A DNA stretch of 64,000 nucleotides from Bacillota bacterium (lineage in GTDB: Bacteria > Bacillota > Bacilli > Alicyclobacillales > SLC66). The position numbers and the translations under genes are program-made. The notes under the pieces are model-generated. The model saw only the letters and a program-made list of their open reading frames with translations, was not told where the DNA came from and made no database searches. Shown piece after piece: positions 1 through 8,363 of this stretch; the first letter of the stretch is position 1, and every line of letters starts with the position of its first letter. The stretch covers positions 43,551 to 107,550 of the forward strand of contig JAKACV010000003.1 of assembly GCA_021821085.1 (NCBI GenBank), written 5' to 3'.

Positions 1-518
1 ATACGGCCAAGTGTTAGTCCACACCGACCGAGTCCCATCACTACACAAGTCGATCCATGTAGAGTAATATCGGTTCTTTCCATTGCCATCGCGATGGCCC
101 CTTCTGCAGTGGGTATCGAATTTAAGATAGCCACTTCATCAAGTTCCATCAACCGAATCAAATTAAGACCGTGTTTGCGCGCCATTGTCTGTAACGCTGG
201 CCTAGCGATTCCAGAAAAAACCGGGGCCTTTTTTTCAATCGCAGCAAAGTGTTCATCTGACAATCGTAAGGGGGCAGCAGCGAATGCCGCATCAACGCGC
301 CCTTCTTCATCCATTCCCGCAATCGGAAGGACGATCACGTCAAAATTCGCTAACGCTGCGGGAGTTAACTCGACCTTATGCATGTCAGGGAAAGAAAGCG
401 ACAAACGATCAAAGCCAAACAGATAGGTCGACGCATCCAAGTCGCTCATATAACGAACGACCTCAGTGATACGCGCGTCACCTCCGATAAACGCCATCTT
501 GATCCCCGTCAACATCAT
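1..518 (-). CDS. dpaA: Dipicolinate synthase subunit A (partial, runs off left edge)
   Basis: This is the N-terminal 172 residues of the SpoVFA/DpaA subunit, which with DpaB makes dipicolinic acid from a lysine-pathway intermediate in the mother cell for export into the forespore. The reading frame is open to base 1 and is absent from the ORF track because its stop lies outside the window. Residues such as MLTGIKMAFIGGDARITEV, NSIPTAEGAIAMAM and the nucleotide-binding VVMGLGRCG are typical of the family. The start is one of two tandem ATG codons; a purine-rich AAAGGGG lies 8 bases upstream. Its position after mlpA/dut matches B. subtilis synteny, where dpaB, asd and dapG follow. Confidence 0.93.
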   Translation of the reverse strand, partial: MMLTGIKMAFIGGDARITEVVRYMSDLDASTYLFGFDRLSLSFPDMHKVELTPAALANFDVIVLPIAGMDEEGRVDAAFAAAPLRLSDEHFAAIEKKAPVFSGIARPALQTMARKHGLNLIRLMELDEVAILNSIPTAEGAIAMAMERTDITLHGSTCVVMGLGRCGLTLGR

Positions 519-606
519 CCCGGGTACCCCTTTCACCTCATTTTACGCCTAGCCAAGAAAATTACAAGGCGCGGGATAAATAGACAAAAGCCTACCGCGC
601 ATAAAA

Positions 607-634
607 TATCATATGCAAGGTGACAAAAAGGGGT
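607..634 (-). promoter_or_regulatory. Candidate sigma-K promoter of dpaA
   Basis: On the minus strand CATATGATA matches the sigma-K -10 consensus CATANNNTA exactly, and an AC dinucleotide lies 17 bases upstream, the usual -35 position for this factor. It is 89 bases before the dpaA start. The B. subtilis spoVF operon is known to be transcribed by sigma-K in the mother cell, so position and sequence agree. The -35 AC is a weak element by itself. Confidence 0.5.
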
Positions 635-664
635 GAGGGATATACGTCTATCGAACGGTTCACT

Positions 665-1129
665 TTAGTCTGTAGAGCCAAATCCACCGGAACGAATTCC
701 TGGTTCAGAACCACTGGCGTGTTCGGCATCCGCCTGTAGAAATTTAGTAAAGATCCCTTGCGCAATCCGTTCGCCTCTCAGTAGTTGCACAAGTTGATCG
801 CTCGCGTTGAAAAGAGGAACAAAAATATGACCGTTATTCGCCAGATTATCATAATAATCTGCATCTATCACACCAACACCGTTTGCAAGCAGCAACCGAT
901 ATTTTAGCGCAAGACTGCTTCGCGCATAAACTAAAAGACATTCATCCGGCAATAAGCGTACACGTACCCCAGTCGGAACCAAAACGATATTGTACGGCGC
1001 AATGCTCACGTCGCTGCTCGCTAGTAAATCATATCCTGCGGCATTTGCCGTTTGTCTACGTGGTAGAGATAATCCAACATGATCAATCGAAGGTACCCAT
1101 TCAAAGCCTCTCAACACAAATTCACACAT
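665..1129 (-). CDS. dut: dUTP diphosphatase (dUTPase)
   Basis: Hydrolyses dUTP to dUMP and pyrophosphate, keeping uracil out of DNA and supplying dUMP for thymidylate synthesis. At 154 residues it has the usual length of a trimeric dUTPase. The five family motifs are visible in order: AAGYDLLAS (about residue 30), ARSSLALK (about 70), GVIDADYYDN (about 86) with the catalytic Asp, LRGERIAQGIF (about 118) and the C-terminal RSGGFGSTD arm that closes over the substrate. The ATG lies 6 bases past the M16 peptidase stop, with AGGA close before it, so the two are co-transcribed. In B. subtilis this slot holds ymxH. Confidence 0.92.
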   Translation of the reverse strand: MCEFVLRGFEWVPSIDHVGLSLPRRQTANAAGYDLLASSDVSIAPYNIVLVPTGVRVRLLPDECLLVYARSSLALKYRLLLANGVGVIDADYYDNLANNGHIFVPLFNASDQLVQLLRGERIAQGIFTKFLQADAEHASGSEPGIRSGGFGSTD

Positions 1130-1135
1130 CCATTC

Positions 1136-2371
1136 CTACAGTTCAACAGGATACTCCTCAGGTCCAAGCGCCACTAATGAGAAGGGTCCCGCGAGAATGG
1201 ATCTGGCCGTCTCATGCAATTCATCTAACGTAATGGCATCAAGATCAGTCAAAATCTCCTCGACATCGACCTGACGTCCGAGCAAAAGTTCATTTCTCCC
1301 CAGGCGATTCATGCGACTCGACGTACTCTCTAAACTCAGCAGCAATGAGCCTTTCAACTGATTCTTCGCTTTTACCAACTCTTGTTGATTCAATCCATGA
1401 ACGACACATGAGTTGAATTGTTCTAAAACGAGTTCTAAAACACTCTGCGCCTTGACCGGAGAAGCGCCAAAATACACGGTGAATAGACCGGTGTCGCGAA
1501 ATGCACTGTGATACGAGAAGACATTGTAGGCCATGCCGCGTTCTTCACGAATCTCTTGAAATAACCGAGAACTTGAACTCGCTCCAAGAATGTTATTTAA
1601 CAGCAGTAAGGCGTCATTTTGCTTGGCGTCATACGCAAATCCGTGCGCTGCTAAACAAACGTGGGTTTGCTCAATCTCCTTGCCATGAAATGTACTTTCA
1701 CTGCAAAATTGCGGAATAACATTTCCATCTTGTCGTAAGGAGCGAACAGTTCCACCAAAGAGTTGCTCTAGAATGTTGAGGATCACTACATGATCAACAT
1801 GCCCAGAAATAGAAATCACCATATTTTCAGATGTATAGCGCTGCCCGACATAATCAAATAAATCTTTTTGCGTTAAGGTGTGCAATGTTTCTTCTGTTCC
1901 CAAAATATTCATATTAAGAGGGTGCCCACGATACGCCTGTTCAATAATGAGATCATGTACGGACTCCTCCGGACTATCTTCATACATCTTAATTTCTTCA
2001 ATGACTACTTCCTTTTCACGCTCTAATTCATCCGTATCAAATGTGGAGTCGAATAACATTTCAGCAAGTGTGATAAGCGCAAGAGTTGCATGTTCATCTA
2101 GAACCTTCGCATGGTAACATGTATATTCTTTTGTGGTATAAGCGTTTACCTGACCACCAATATGATCAAAAACCTCCGCCAATTGACGGGCGGAGTGCTC
2201 TTTTGTCCCTTTGAAAAACATATGTTCGAGGAAATGCGAGATGCCAGATTGCTGATTGGGTTCATCTCGAGATCCCGTTCCAACCCATATCCCCATACTT
2301 ACAGAACGCACAAAAGGAATTTCTTCAACAAGAACACGAAGACCATTTTTCAATGTATGACGAAAAACCAA
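1136..2371 (-). CDS. mlpA: M16-family zinc metallopeptidase (MlpA/YmxG-like)
   Basis: An insulinase-family (pitrilysin, M16) endopeptidase of about 411 residues. The inverted zinc motif is seen as SHFLEHMFFKGT near residue 50, with the third ligand expected in the downstream EKEVVIEEIKMYEDSPEE segment. The C-terminal half is the usual inactive M16 repeat. In B. subtilis the equivalent gene lies between ylxY and ymxH and is associated with control of protease production; its substrate is not evident from sequence. I placed the start at a TTG that yields MVFRHTLKNGLRVLVEEIP, because GAGGAGG lies 6 bases before it and family members begin this way. The ORF track start 33 bases upstream lacks such a site. 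Confidence 0.9.
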   Translation of the reverse strand: MVFRHTLKNGLRVLVEEIPFVRSVSMGIWVGTGSRDEPNQQSGISHFLEHMFFKGTKEHSARQLAEVFDHIGGQVNAYTTKEYTCYHAKVLDEHATLALITLAEMLFDSTFDTDELEREKEVVIEEIKMYEDSPEESVHDLIIEQAYRGHPLNMNILGTEETLHTLTQKDLFDYVGQRYTSENMVISISGHVDHVVILNILEQLFGGTVRSLRQDGNVIPQFCSESTFHGKEIEQTHVCLAAHGFAYDAKQNDALLLLNNILGASSSSRLFQEIREERGMAYNVFSYHSAFRDTGLFTVYFGASPVKAQSVLELVLEQFNSCVVHGLNQQELVKAKNQLKGSLLLSLESTSSRMNRLGRNELLLGRQVDVEEILTDLDAITLDELHETARSILAGPFSLVALGPEEYPVEL

Positions 2372-2473
2372 GGGAAGCCTCCTCACCAAATGAGCACCAT
2401 GCATATATTCGTAATTTCCACTATATCAGAATGCAGATTGCAAACTCAAATAAAGACGACAATTTGCTACTAT

Positions 2474-3526
2474 TTATCGCTTTGACGCACTGTGCATCGC
2501 TTGTAACGCCTCCGTCAAGGTCTGCGGGACCGACCGCACAGGGCTTAGAAGACTTGATACCGTCACTAACTGGTAGCCATCTTGTTTAAGCGTCCCAATA
2601 AGCTCTGGCAGTGCTTCAACAGTTGGCGCAGTGGGATGCATGAGAACAAGCGCACCTGGAGTTCGCTTTTTCACAATGCGAGAAACAATGACAGATGGAC
2701 TTGGTTTTCTCCAATCAATGGTATCTAATGTCCATAAAATTGTTTTCATTTTCATTCCTGCAGCGACTTGCACGACCAAATTGTTAAAATCGCCTGCAGG
2801 TGGCGCAAATAACGTAACACGTGTTCCGGTCGCTCCATATATCGCTTGATTTGTTTTACTCAGTTGTGTAATCATTTGACTGCGTGTTAACCGACTCATC
2901 ATTGGATGATTATAGGCATGACTTCCAATCTCCATACCGGCTGTTACGATTGATTTCGCAACTTCTGGATTCTTCTTCGTCCATGAACCATCCAAGAAAA
3001 AAGTAGCCTGTACATGATTTTGTTTCAATATCGAAAGAATTTTAGAAATGTATTCTGTACCCCATGCGACATTAATCATCAAAGACATTTGCCGTTTTTG
3101 TGGGTTACCGCGATAAATTGGTTCCGCGACAAACTCATTCATCTGTAAACTTGGTGGAATTTGCTGAAATAGAAGCGGCACTCGTGTTGGATTTTTCCGA
3201 GCGGCCTGCAGTGTAGCATTCATGTCCAAGCGAACCCCATTTAGGCCAGGAATCAACTTCCATACAGAGTCTACTCGCGGGTTGATCGGTTGTGTGTGAT
3301 AGTACTCTGCAACTCGAGTGAGTGTTTGGGGTAGTGTCGATGTGTATTCGGTCGAATTGGCTGTTCCCGTCATGACCGCAGTTGATAATTCCGGAAAAAC
3401 CTCATCAACAGAACCTGCGGCCGGTTGCAATTGTACAGCAGCTAATGCACAGGCGATACATGCGGCAATAATTGTCACTTCTTTCGACAATAGCATCACA
3501 TGCCAGCGATTTCGTTTTCTAAACAT
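2474..3526 (-). CDS. ylxY: YlxY-like polysaccharide deacetylase-fold protein
   Basis: A NodB-fold (carbohydrate esterase 4) protein of about 350 residues, anchored or secreted through the hydrophobic N-terminal segment LLSKEVTIIAACIACALAAV. The NodB domain covers roughly residues 150-330. It keeps the HAYNHP histidine pair (about 206) and late TLDTIDWRKPSP and LVLMHPT motifs. The usual catalytic T-F-D-D-G stretch reads MINVAWGTEY here, so the metal-binding and base Asp residues are missing and deacetylase activity is doubtful. The ATG is chosen because GGAGG is 8 bases upstream; the longer ORF would start inside that site. The neighbours, pnp and mlpA, are the same as in Bacillus. Confidence 0.85.
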   Translation of the reverse strand: MFRKRNRWHVMLLSKEVTIIAACIACALAAVQLQPAAGSVDEVFPELSTAVMTGTANSTEYTSTLPQTLTRVAEYYHTQPINPRVDSVWKLIPGLNGVRLDMNATLQAARKNPTRVPLLFQQIPPSLQMNEFVAEPIYRGNPQKRQMSLMINVAWGTEYISKILSILKQNHVQATFFLDGSWTKKNPEVAKSIVTAGMEIGSHAYNHPMMSRLTRSQMITQLSKTNQAIYGATGTRVTLFAPPAGDFNNLVVQVAAGMKMKTILWTLDTIDWRKPSPSVIVSRIVKKRTPGALVLMHPTAPTVEALPELIGTLKQDGYQLVTVSSLLSPVRSVPQTLTEALQAMHSASKR

Positions 3527-3616
3527 AATCTCGTCCTCCATCCATTCGGAAAATGATCACGCTCTTCACAGATCACTCTTCATGGACAGAATATGCCCTT
3601 GTCCGCATAAATAATA

Positions 3617-3643
3617 CAAAAAGCAGCCATCCTTAGGCTGCTT
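3617..3643 (-). terminator. Rho-independent terminator after pnp
   Basis: On the minus strand AAGCAGCC and GGCTGCTT form an 8-bp stem followed by a run of T. It sits 16 bases past the pnp stop and separates pnp from ylxY. Confidence 0.85.
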
Positions 3644-3658
3644 CCTTTGTTACTCTGG

Positions 3659-5899
3659 TTAAAAAGAACTGTTTGGCGGCTTACGATCATCTGCGCCCCG
3701 GCCTCGTGATGGACCACCTGAACCACCCCTGCGTTCGCCGAAGCGATTGCCCTCGCCACCTCGAGAATTCGAAGGGCGTTTATCATTTTCAGAACGTGGA
3801 GGCAAGTCTACAATCGGCACCCCTTGATCGCGTAACACTTCGCGATGTGATAAATTAATACGTCCTTGCCCATCAATCTCTGTAACCTTTACGCGAAGAA
3901 TATCGCCCACTTTTACGACATCCTCCGATTTTCTCACACGATCAGCAGCGAGTTGTGATACATGCACGAGACCTTCTTTACCTGGCAAAATCTCTACGAA
4001 AGCGCCGTAACTTTCTACTCTCATCACTTTTCCATCGTAGGTTTCACCGACTTCGACATCACGGACAATCCCTTCGATAATACTCTTAGCGCGTTCCCCA
4101 GCAGTGGCATCTGTTGTCGAAATAAAGATCCGTCCATCTTGTTCAATGTCAATCTTCACACCCGTGTCTTCAATAATCTTATTGATGACCCGACCACCAG
4201 GACCAATGACTTCGCGTATTTTATCTGAACTAATTCGCATCGTAATAATACGTGGAGCGAATCGCGATAATTCACTACGCGGTTGGTTCAACACAGACAA
4301 CATTTTATCGAGAATAAACATACGACCAGCGTGTGCCTTTTGCAGGGCGGTTTGGAGAATATTGCGATCAATACCACTGATTTTAATATCCATCTGCAGA
4401 GCCGTAACTCCAACCGCTGTTCCCGCTACTTTAAAATCCATATCGCCAAGATGATCTTCCATGCCTTGAATATCTGTTAGCACGGCGACTTGATCACCTT
4501 CTTTTACAAGTCCCATTGCAACGCCTGCAACAGGCGCTTTAATAGGTACCCCCGCATCCATCAGTGCCAATACAGAGGCACAAATCGACGCCTGAGAAGA
4601 GGATCCATTTGATTCGAGCACTTCTGAAACCAGACGGATCGTGTATGGAAACGTATCTTCTGAAGGTACAATCGGTTCAAGCGCACGTTCACCAAGTGCA
4701 CCATGCCCAATGTCCCTTCTGCTTGGTGGACGAAGCGGTCTCGCTTCACCCGTAGAGAATGGCGGAAAATTGTAATGATGCATGAACCGCTTACTTTCTT
4801 CCATGCCAAGTCCATCCAAAATTTGAACGTCACCAAGAGCTCCTAATGTACAGATAGACAACGCTTGCGTCTGTCCTCGTGTAAACAGTCCAGACCCATG
4901 TGTACGAGGCAGCACTCCCGCATCTACAGAGATAGGGCGAATTTCATCTAGAGCTCGTCCATCTGGACGCATTCCATCTACGACAATCGCTTGTCGTACA
5001 ATTTCCTTCACAATATCGTGCAGTGCTTCTGAAATATCATCCGAATGATCTGGAAAACGGTCTGCAAGTGCCAACTGCGTTTCTTTAACCACAGCATCAA
5101 TGGCTTCCTGTCTGCCGTGTTTCTCTGCCGTATAGGTTGCCTCGCGTAACTTTTCAATCGCATACTCACGTACGTGTGATTCAATAGCGTCGTCAATTTT
5201 ATGTAACGTTATCGCCATCTTAGGCTTTGCTGCTTCTCGCGCGAATTCATCAATCCCTGCAATAATTCGACGAATTTCCTCATGACCAAACATAATGGCT
5301 TCTAACATTTGATCTTCAGGAATTTCTTTTGCACCTGCTTCAACCATCATGATCGCATCACGGGTACCTGCCACAACTAAATGCAGATCACTCTGATCTG
5401 CCTGCGCAGCCGTAGGATTAATCACGAACTGACCGCCCACGCGTCCGACTACAACTCCTGCAATAGGACCGTTAAAAGGCACATCGGAAACAGTTAGCGC
5501 AGCCGAAACGCCAATCATTCCGGCGATTTCTGGAGCACAATCTTGATCGACCGAGAGTACCATAATAACAACTTGAACGTCATTTCGAAAGCCGTCAGCA
5601 AACAGGGGACGAATCGGGCGATCAATCAGACGGCTAGCAAGAATAGCCTTTTCACTCGGACGTCCTTCACGTTTAATAAATCCGCCTGGTATTTTCCCAA
5701 CTGCATACAGTCTCTCTTCGTAATTTACAGTAAGCGGGAAAAAATCGAGCGGGGAAGGCTCTTTCGATGCAGTCACTGTTGCAAGCACGACCGTTTCACC
5801 ATACTGAACAAGAACAGCGCCACTGGCCTGTTTGGCCAATCGTCCAGTCTCAAAACTTAACTGTCGACCGCCAACTGAGATTGTATGTTGATAGATCAC
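3659..5899 (-). CDS. pnp: Polyribonucleotide nucleotidyltransferase (PNPase)
   Basis: A 3'-to-5' phosphorolytic exoribonuclease of mRNA turnover that works as a trimer. The 746 residues hold two RNase PH domains (about 1-230 and 310-545) separated by a helical linker, then a KH domain ([20 protein letters not shown], about 565) and an S1 domain ([21 protein letters not shown], about 625). The C-terminus is a 40-residue disordered tail rich in Arg, Gly and Ser ([17 protein letters not shown]), of the kind that adds RNA affinity. The start is GTG with GAGGGGG 8 bases upstream. A terminator separates it from rpsO and another follows it. Confidence 0.97.
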   Translation of the reverse strand: MIYQHTISVGGRQLSFETGRLAKQASGAVLVQYGETVVLATVTASKEPSPLDFFPLTVNYEERLYAVGKIPGGFIKREGRPSEKAILASRLIDRPIRPLFADGFRNDVQVVIMVLSVDQDCAPEIAGMIGVSAALTVSDVPFNGPIAGVVVGRVGGQFVINPTAAQADQSDLHLVVAGTRDAIMMVEAGAKEIPEDQMLEAIMFGHEEIRRIIAGIDEFAREAAKPKMAITLHKIDDAIESHVREYAIEKLREATYTAEKHGRQEAIDAVVKETQLALADRFPDHSDDISEALHDIVKEIVRQAIVVDGMRPDGRALDEIRPISVDAGVLPRTHGSGLFTRGQTQALSICTLGALGDVQILDGLGMEESKRFMHHYNFPPFSTGEARPLRPPSRRDIGHGALGERALEPIVPSEDTFPYTIRLVSEVLESNGSSSQASICASVLALMDAGVPIKAPVAGVAMGLVKEGDQVAVLTDIQGMEDHLGDMDFKVAGTAVGVTALQMDIKISGIDRNILQTALQKAHAGRMFILDKMLSVLNQPRSELSRFAPRIITMRISSDKIREVIGPGGRVINKIIEDTGVKIDIEQDGRIFISTTDATAGERAKSIIEGIVRDVEVGETYDGKVMRVESYGAFVEILPGKEGLVHVSQLAADRVRKSEDVVKVGDILRVKVTEIDGQGRINLSHREVLRDQGVPIVDLPPRSENDKRPSNSRGGEGNRFGERRGGSGGPSRGRGADDRKPPNSSF

Positions 5900-5997
5900 C
5901 TTGTAAACCCCCTCTCAAAGATCACTTTTTATTATGTATGGTCTGTTATGACATAAGGCCCTCTTCACAACCCGACCTAAATCTGAACAGTCCAGAA

Positions 5998-6029
5998 GCA
6001 AAGGAGAAGCGGGAAAGCCCCGCTCCTCC
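5998..6029 (-). terminator. Rho-independent terminator after rpsO
   Basis: On the minus strand GGAGGAGCGGG, loop GCTTT and CCCGCTTCTCC form an 11-bp stem with one mismatch, followed by TTTGCTT. It begins 6 bases past the rpsO stop, so rpsO is likely a single-gene transcript with partial read-through into pnp. Confidence 0.82.
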
Positions 6030-6035
6030 TAGCTT

Positions 6036-6305
6036 CTAGTGACGTAATCCAAGCCGTGTGATAAGCGCGCGATAGCGATTAATATCGTTTTCTCGCAAAT
6101 ACCTCAGTAAATGTGCACGCTTATAAACCATCTTAAATAGCCCGCGTCGCGAATGATGATCTTTCTTATGCGTGCGAAAATGTTCATTTAAGTAGTTAAT
6201 GCGTTCTGTGAGAAGCGCCACCTGCACTTCAGGGGATCCTGTATCCCCCTCGTGAACTGCAAAAGCTTGAATAATTTCTGCTTTACGTTCTTGCCCTAAT
6301 GCCAT
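6036..6305 (-). CDS. rpsO: 30S ribosomal protein S15
   Basis: Primary 16S rRNA binding protein of the small-subunit platform. The 89-residue product [28 protein letters not shown] through [14 protein letters not shown] matches the family over its full length, including the rRNA-binding [15 protein letters not shown] helix. The ORF track extends 31 codons too far upstream; the ATG chosen here has GGAGGGAC 7 bases before it and gives the standard S15 N-terminus. A long leader and its own promoter precede it, which fits S15 autoregulation. Confidence 0.97.
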   Translation of the reverse strand: MALGQERKAEIIQAFAVHEGDTGSPEVQVALLTERINYLNEHFRTHKKDHHSRRGLFKMVYKRAHLLRYLRENDINRYRALITRLGLRH

Positions 6306-6450
6306 CAATGTCCCTCCATCACTTTGTGCGATCACTCGCAGCACAGTATGCGGCGGAGCACCGTCATACCGAGCTACAGTTACAGGCAAAAATACCATAC
6401 CGCACTTACTTTAGATATCGTACCGCAAGATCTTATGATCAGTATGGCAC
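6306..6450 (-). promoter_or_regulatory. rpsO 5' leader, candidate S15 autoregulatory RNA
   Basis: About 145 bases separate the rpsO promoter from its ATG. This is long for a ribosomal protein gene with a perfect ribosome site. S15-binding leaders are known in Firmicutes and other phyla. Partly complementary segments such as GCGGTACGATA and GTGCGGTATGGTA are visible, but I could not fold the region reliably. Confidence 0.45.
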
Positions 6451-6454
6451 AATC

Positions 6455-6482
6455 ATTATAAGTATACACACCTTAGCAACAA
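6455..6482 (-). promoter_or_regulatory. Sigma-A-type promoter of rpsO
   Basis: Minus-strand TTGTTG, a 16-base spacer and a perfect TATAAT. It lies between the end of ribF and the rpsO leader. Confidence 0.7.
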
Positions 6483-6504
6483 GAGTAAAGAATTGCCTGC
6501 TGTA

Positions 6505-7452
6505 TTATTGTATGGGTGAGATCCACGTCGCCGCAATTTCCACGTCCAGTAAAAGCCTATGCTGCAGCGCAGAAAGGTCAGGAAAGCGTTGTTCGCCACG
6601 GATATAATGTAAAATATCGACAATCATTTCAGAGCCATACAAATCGCCCGTAAAGGAAAGAACATGCACCTCAATGGTCAGTTCACCTTCCTTATAAAAT
6701 GTTGGACGTCTGCCTACATTCATTACAGCACGTTTTCGTTCATTGTCAATCCAGACATCAACCACATACACGCCAAGTGCTGGTAACACATAATTTTCGG
6801 TCAAACAAAGATTTGCCGTAGGAAACCCAATCGCACGTCCTCTCTGATCACCTTGAATCACGTGACCACGTATGCGATACGGACGACCTAAAAAGCCCAT
6901 CACCTGATCAATACGGCCATCAGCTAATTCTTTTCGTATCATCGAGCTACTGACAGGAATACCGTCAAAGTCAACTGCCTGCACTACATCAACACCCACA
7001 TGATATTCCTCGCCGATCAATCTCAAATCATCCGGAGTGTACCGACCCTGTTTACCAAAGCGAAAATCATATCCGACTACGAGATGTCGTGCGCCTAGTG
7101 GAAGGAGATATTGTAGTACAAACTCCTTTGCGGTCTGCTGCTGGAAATCTCGATTAAATCGCGCCGCAAATATAGTCTCCACACCAAGTGCACGTGCAAC
7201 TTTCGCCCGTTCCTGCAATGGTGTAAGAACTCGTGCATACGCTGCATCCCCTGTAAGTACGAAACGGGGATGAGGATCAAAGGTAAAAAGTGATGAACTC
7301 AATTTCAGAGTCCGTGCAACTTCGACCGCACGGTGAATGACTGCCTGATGAGCGATGTGGATTCCATCAAATTTACCTATGGCAATTATTCTCTGCGATT
7401 TCTCGGTAGCAATGGGTGGCCTATGCAATTGAATGAGGATCGGTGCAGTCAT
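6505..7452 (-). CDS. ribF: Bifunctional riboflavin kinase/FMN adenylyltransferase
   Basis: Converts riboflavin to FMN and FMN to FAD in the cytoplasm. Of 315 residues, the first 180 or so are the adenylyltransferase, with AIGKFDGIHIAHQ (about 26) and SSSMIRKEL (about 168). The rest is the flavokinase, with GDQRGRAIGFPTANL (about 197) and RPTFYKEGELTIEVHVL. The ATG overlaps the truB stop by four bases, indicating translational coupling in the rimP-to-ribF operon. No FMN riboswitch is visible upstream, as expected for this housekeeping copy. Confidence 0.95.
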   Translation of the reverse strand: MTAPILIQLHRPPIATEKSQRIIAIGKFDGIHIAHQAVIHRAVEVARTLKLSSSLFTFDPHPRFVLTGDAAYARVLTPLQERAKVARALGVETIFAARFNRDFQQQTAKEFVLQYLLPLGARHLVVGYDFRFGKQGRYTPDDLRLIGEEYHVGVDVVQAVDFDGIPVSSSMIRKELADGRIDQVMGFLGRPYRIRGHVIQGDQRGRAIGFPTANLCLTENYVLPALGVYVVDVWIDNERKRAVMNVGRRPTFYKEGELTIEVHVLSFTGDLYGSEMIVDILHYIRGEQRFPDLSALQHRLLLDVEIAATWISPIQ

Positions 7453-8363
7453 TCACTCATCACCTGCCACAGAACTTTTTTCGGAGATAATCTGCATCTG
7501 CCATCTTGAAAATCGGTTATTTCATAAATGGCAACGAGTTCTCCTGTCACAAGATGCACTCGAACCAAATCTTGTGGTGCCATTGCCTCACATTGATACA
7601 AAATGGATTGCCCATACAAAACATTTTGAAGCATGTCCGAATCGACATAAATCGCATGCATATGTAATATGGCATCCTCTGGGGGCAATACCGCGCTCCA
7701 TGTATGTTCTTTTATATAGTCCAAATCCCATGCTTGTCCTAGATGAAATGGACCCGATTGAGTTCGTACCAAGCGTCCCATGTGCGCTGGAATGGAAAGC
7801 GCCTCACCCAGATCATGGCACAAAGTGCGAATATAAGTACCCTTGCTACAGCGCACGTGAAAATAAACGCGGACAATCTGCGCCACTCTCTCTATTTTGT
7901 ATATTTCAAGTGAAAAAATGACAATATCACGTGCTGTTAAGGTAACTTCAATTCCACTGCGCGCCAGTTCATATGCGCGTTTCCCCTGCACCTTAATCGC
8001 AGAATACGCAGGCGGAATTTGAGTGACAGGGCCAACGAATCGCATAAAAGTGTCTCGAATCTGCTGCTCACTCACGCCAGACGCATCAGCTGTGGCGAGC
8101 ACTTTCCCGCTTGCATCTTGAGTATCCGTTGCGCTGCCTAATACTAATGTGGCATCATACCTTTTTTCATCTGCCAATACGTACTCTGTCAAACGCGTCG
8201 CTGAGCCGATAAAAACAGGCAGAACACCCGTTACGTCAGGATCTAATGTTCCTGCATGACCAGCCTTTTTCACCCCTAGCGCGCGTTTGACACGAGTCAC
8301 CGCCTGTTGCGAAGTCATCTGTGGCGGTTTATTTAATACCACAATCCCGCTATGCATTGGCAC
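7449..8363 (-). CDS. truB: tRNA pseudouridine(55) synthase TruB
   Basis: Isomerises U55 in the T-loop of tRNAs. The 304-residue protein has the catalytic Asp in GHAGTLDPDVTGVLPV (about residue 37), KRYDATLVLGSATDTQD, and a C-terminal PUA-like segment after about 240. The likely start is GTG (MPMHSGIVVLNKPP) overlapping the end of nrnA by 14 bases; an ATG two codons later is an alternative. It belongs to the infB operon and overlaps ribF by four bases. Confidence 0.95.
   Translation of the reverse strand: MPMHSGIVVLNKPPQMTSQQAVTRVKRALGVKKAGHAGTLDPDVTGVLPVFIGSATRLTEYVLADEKRYDATLVLGSATDTQDASGKVLATADASGVSEQQIRDTFMRFVGPVTQIPPAYSAIKVQGKRAYELARSGIEVTLTARDIVIFSLEIYKIERVAQIVRVYFHVRCSKGTYIRTLCHDLGEALSIPAHMGRLVRTQSGPFHLGQAWDLDYIKEHTWSAVLPPEDAILHMHAIYVDSDMLQNVLYGQSILYQCEAMAPQDLVRVHLVTGELVAIYEITDFQDGRCRLSPKKVLWQVMSE

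Noticed and set aside
572-599. GCGCGG/CCGCGC inverted repeat in the dpaA leader as a terminator of dut
   Set aside because: The loop is over 20 bases and no T-run follows in either direction; not convincing as a terminator.
6306-6398. N-terminal extension of S15 in the ORF track
   Set aside because: S15 normally starts MALxxERK; the ATG at 6305 has a perfect ribosome site and the upstream stretch is better explained as leader RNA.
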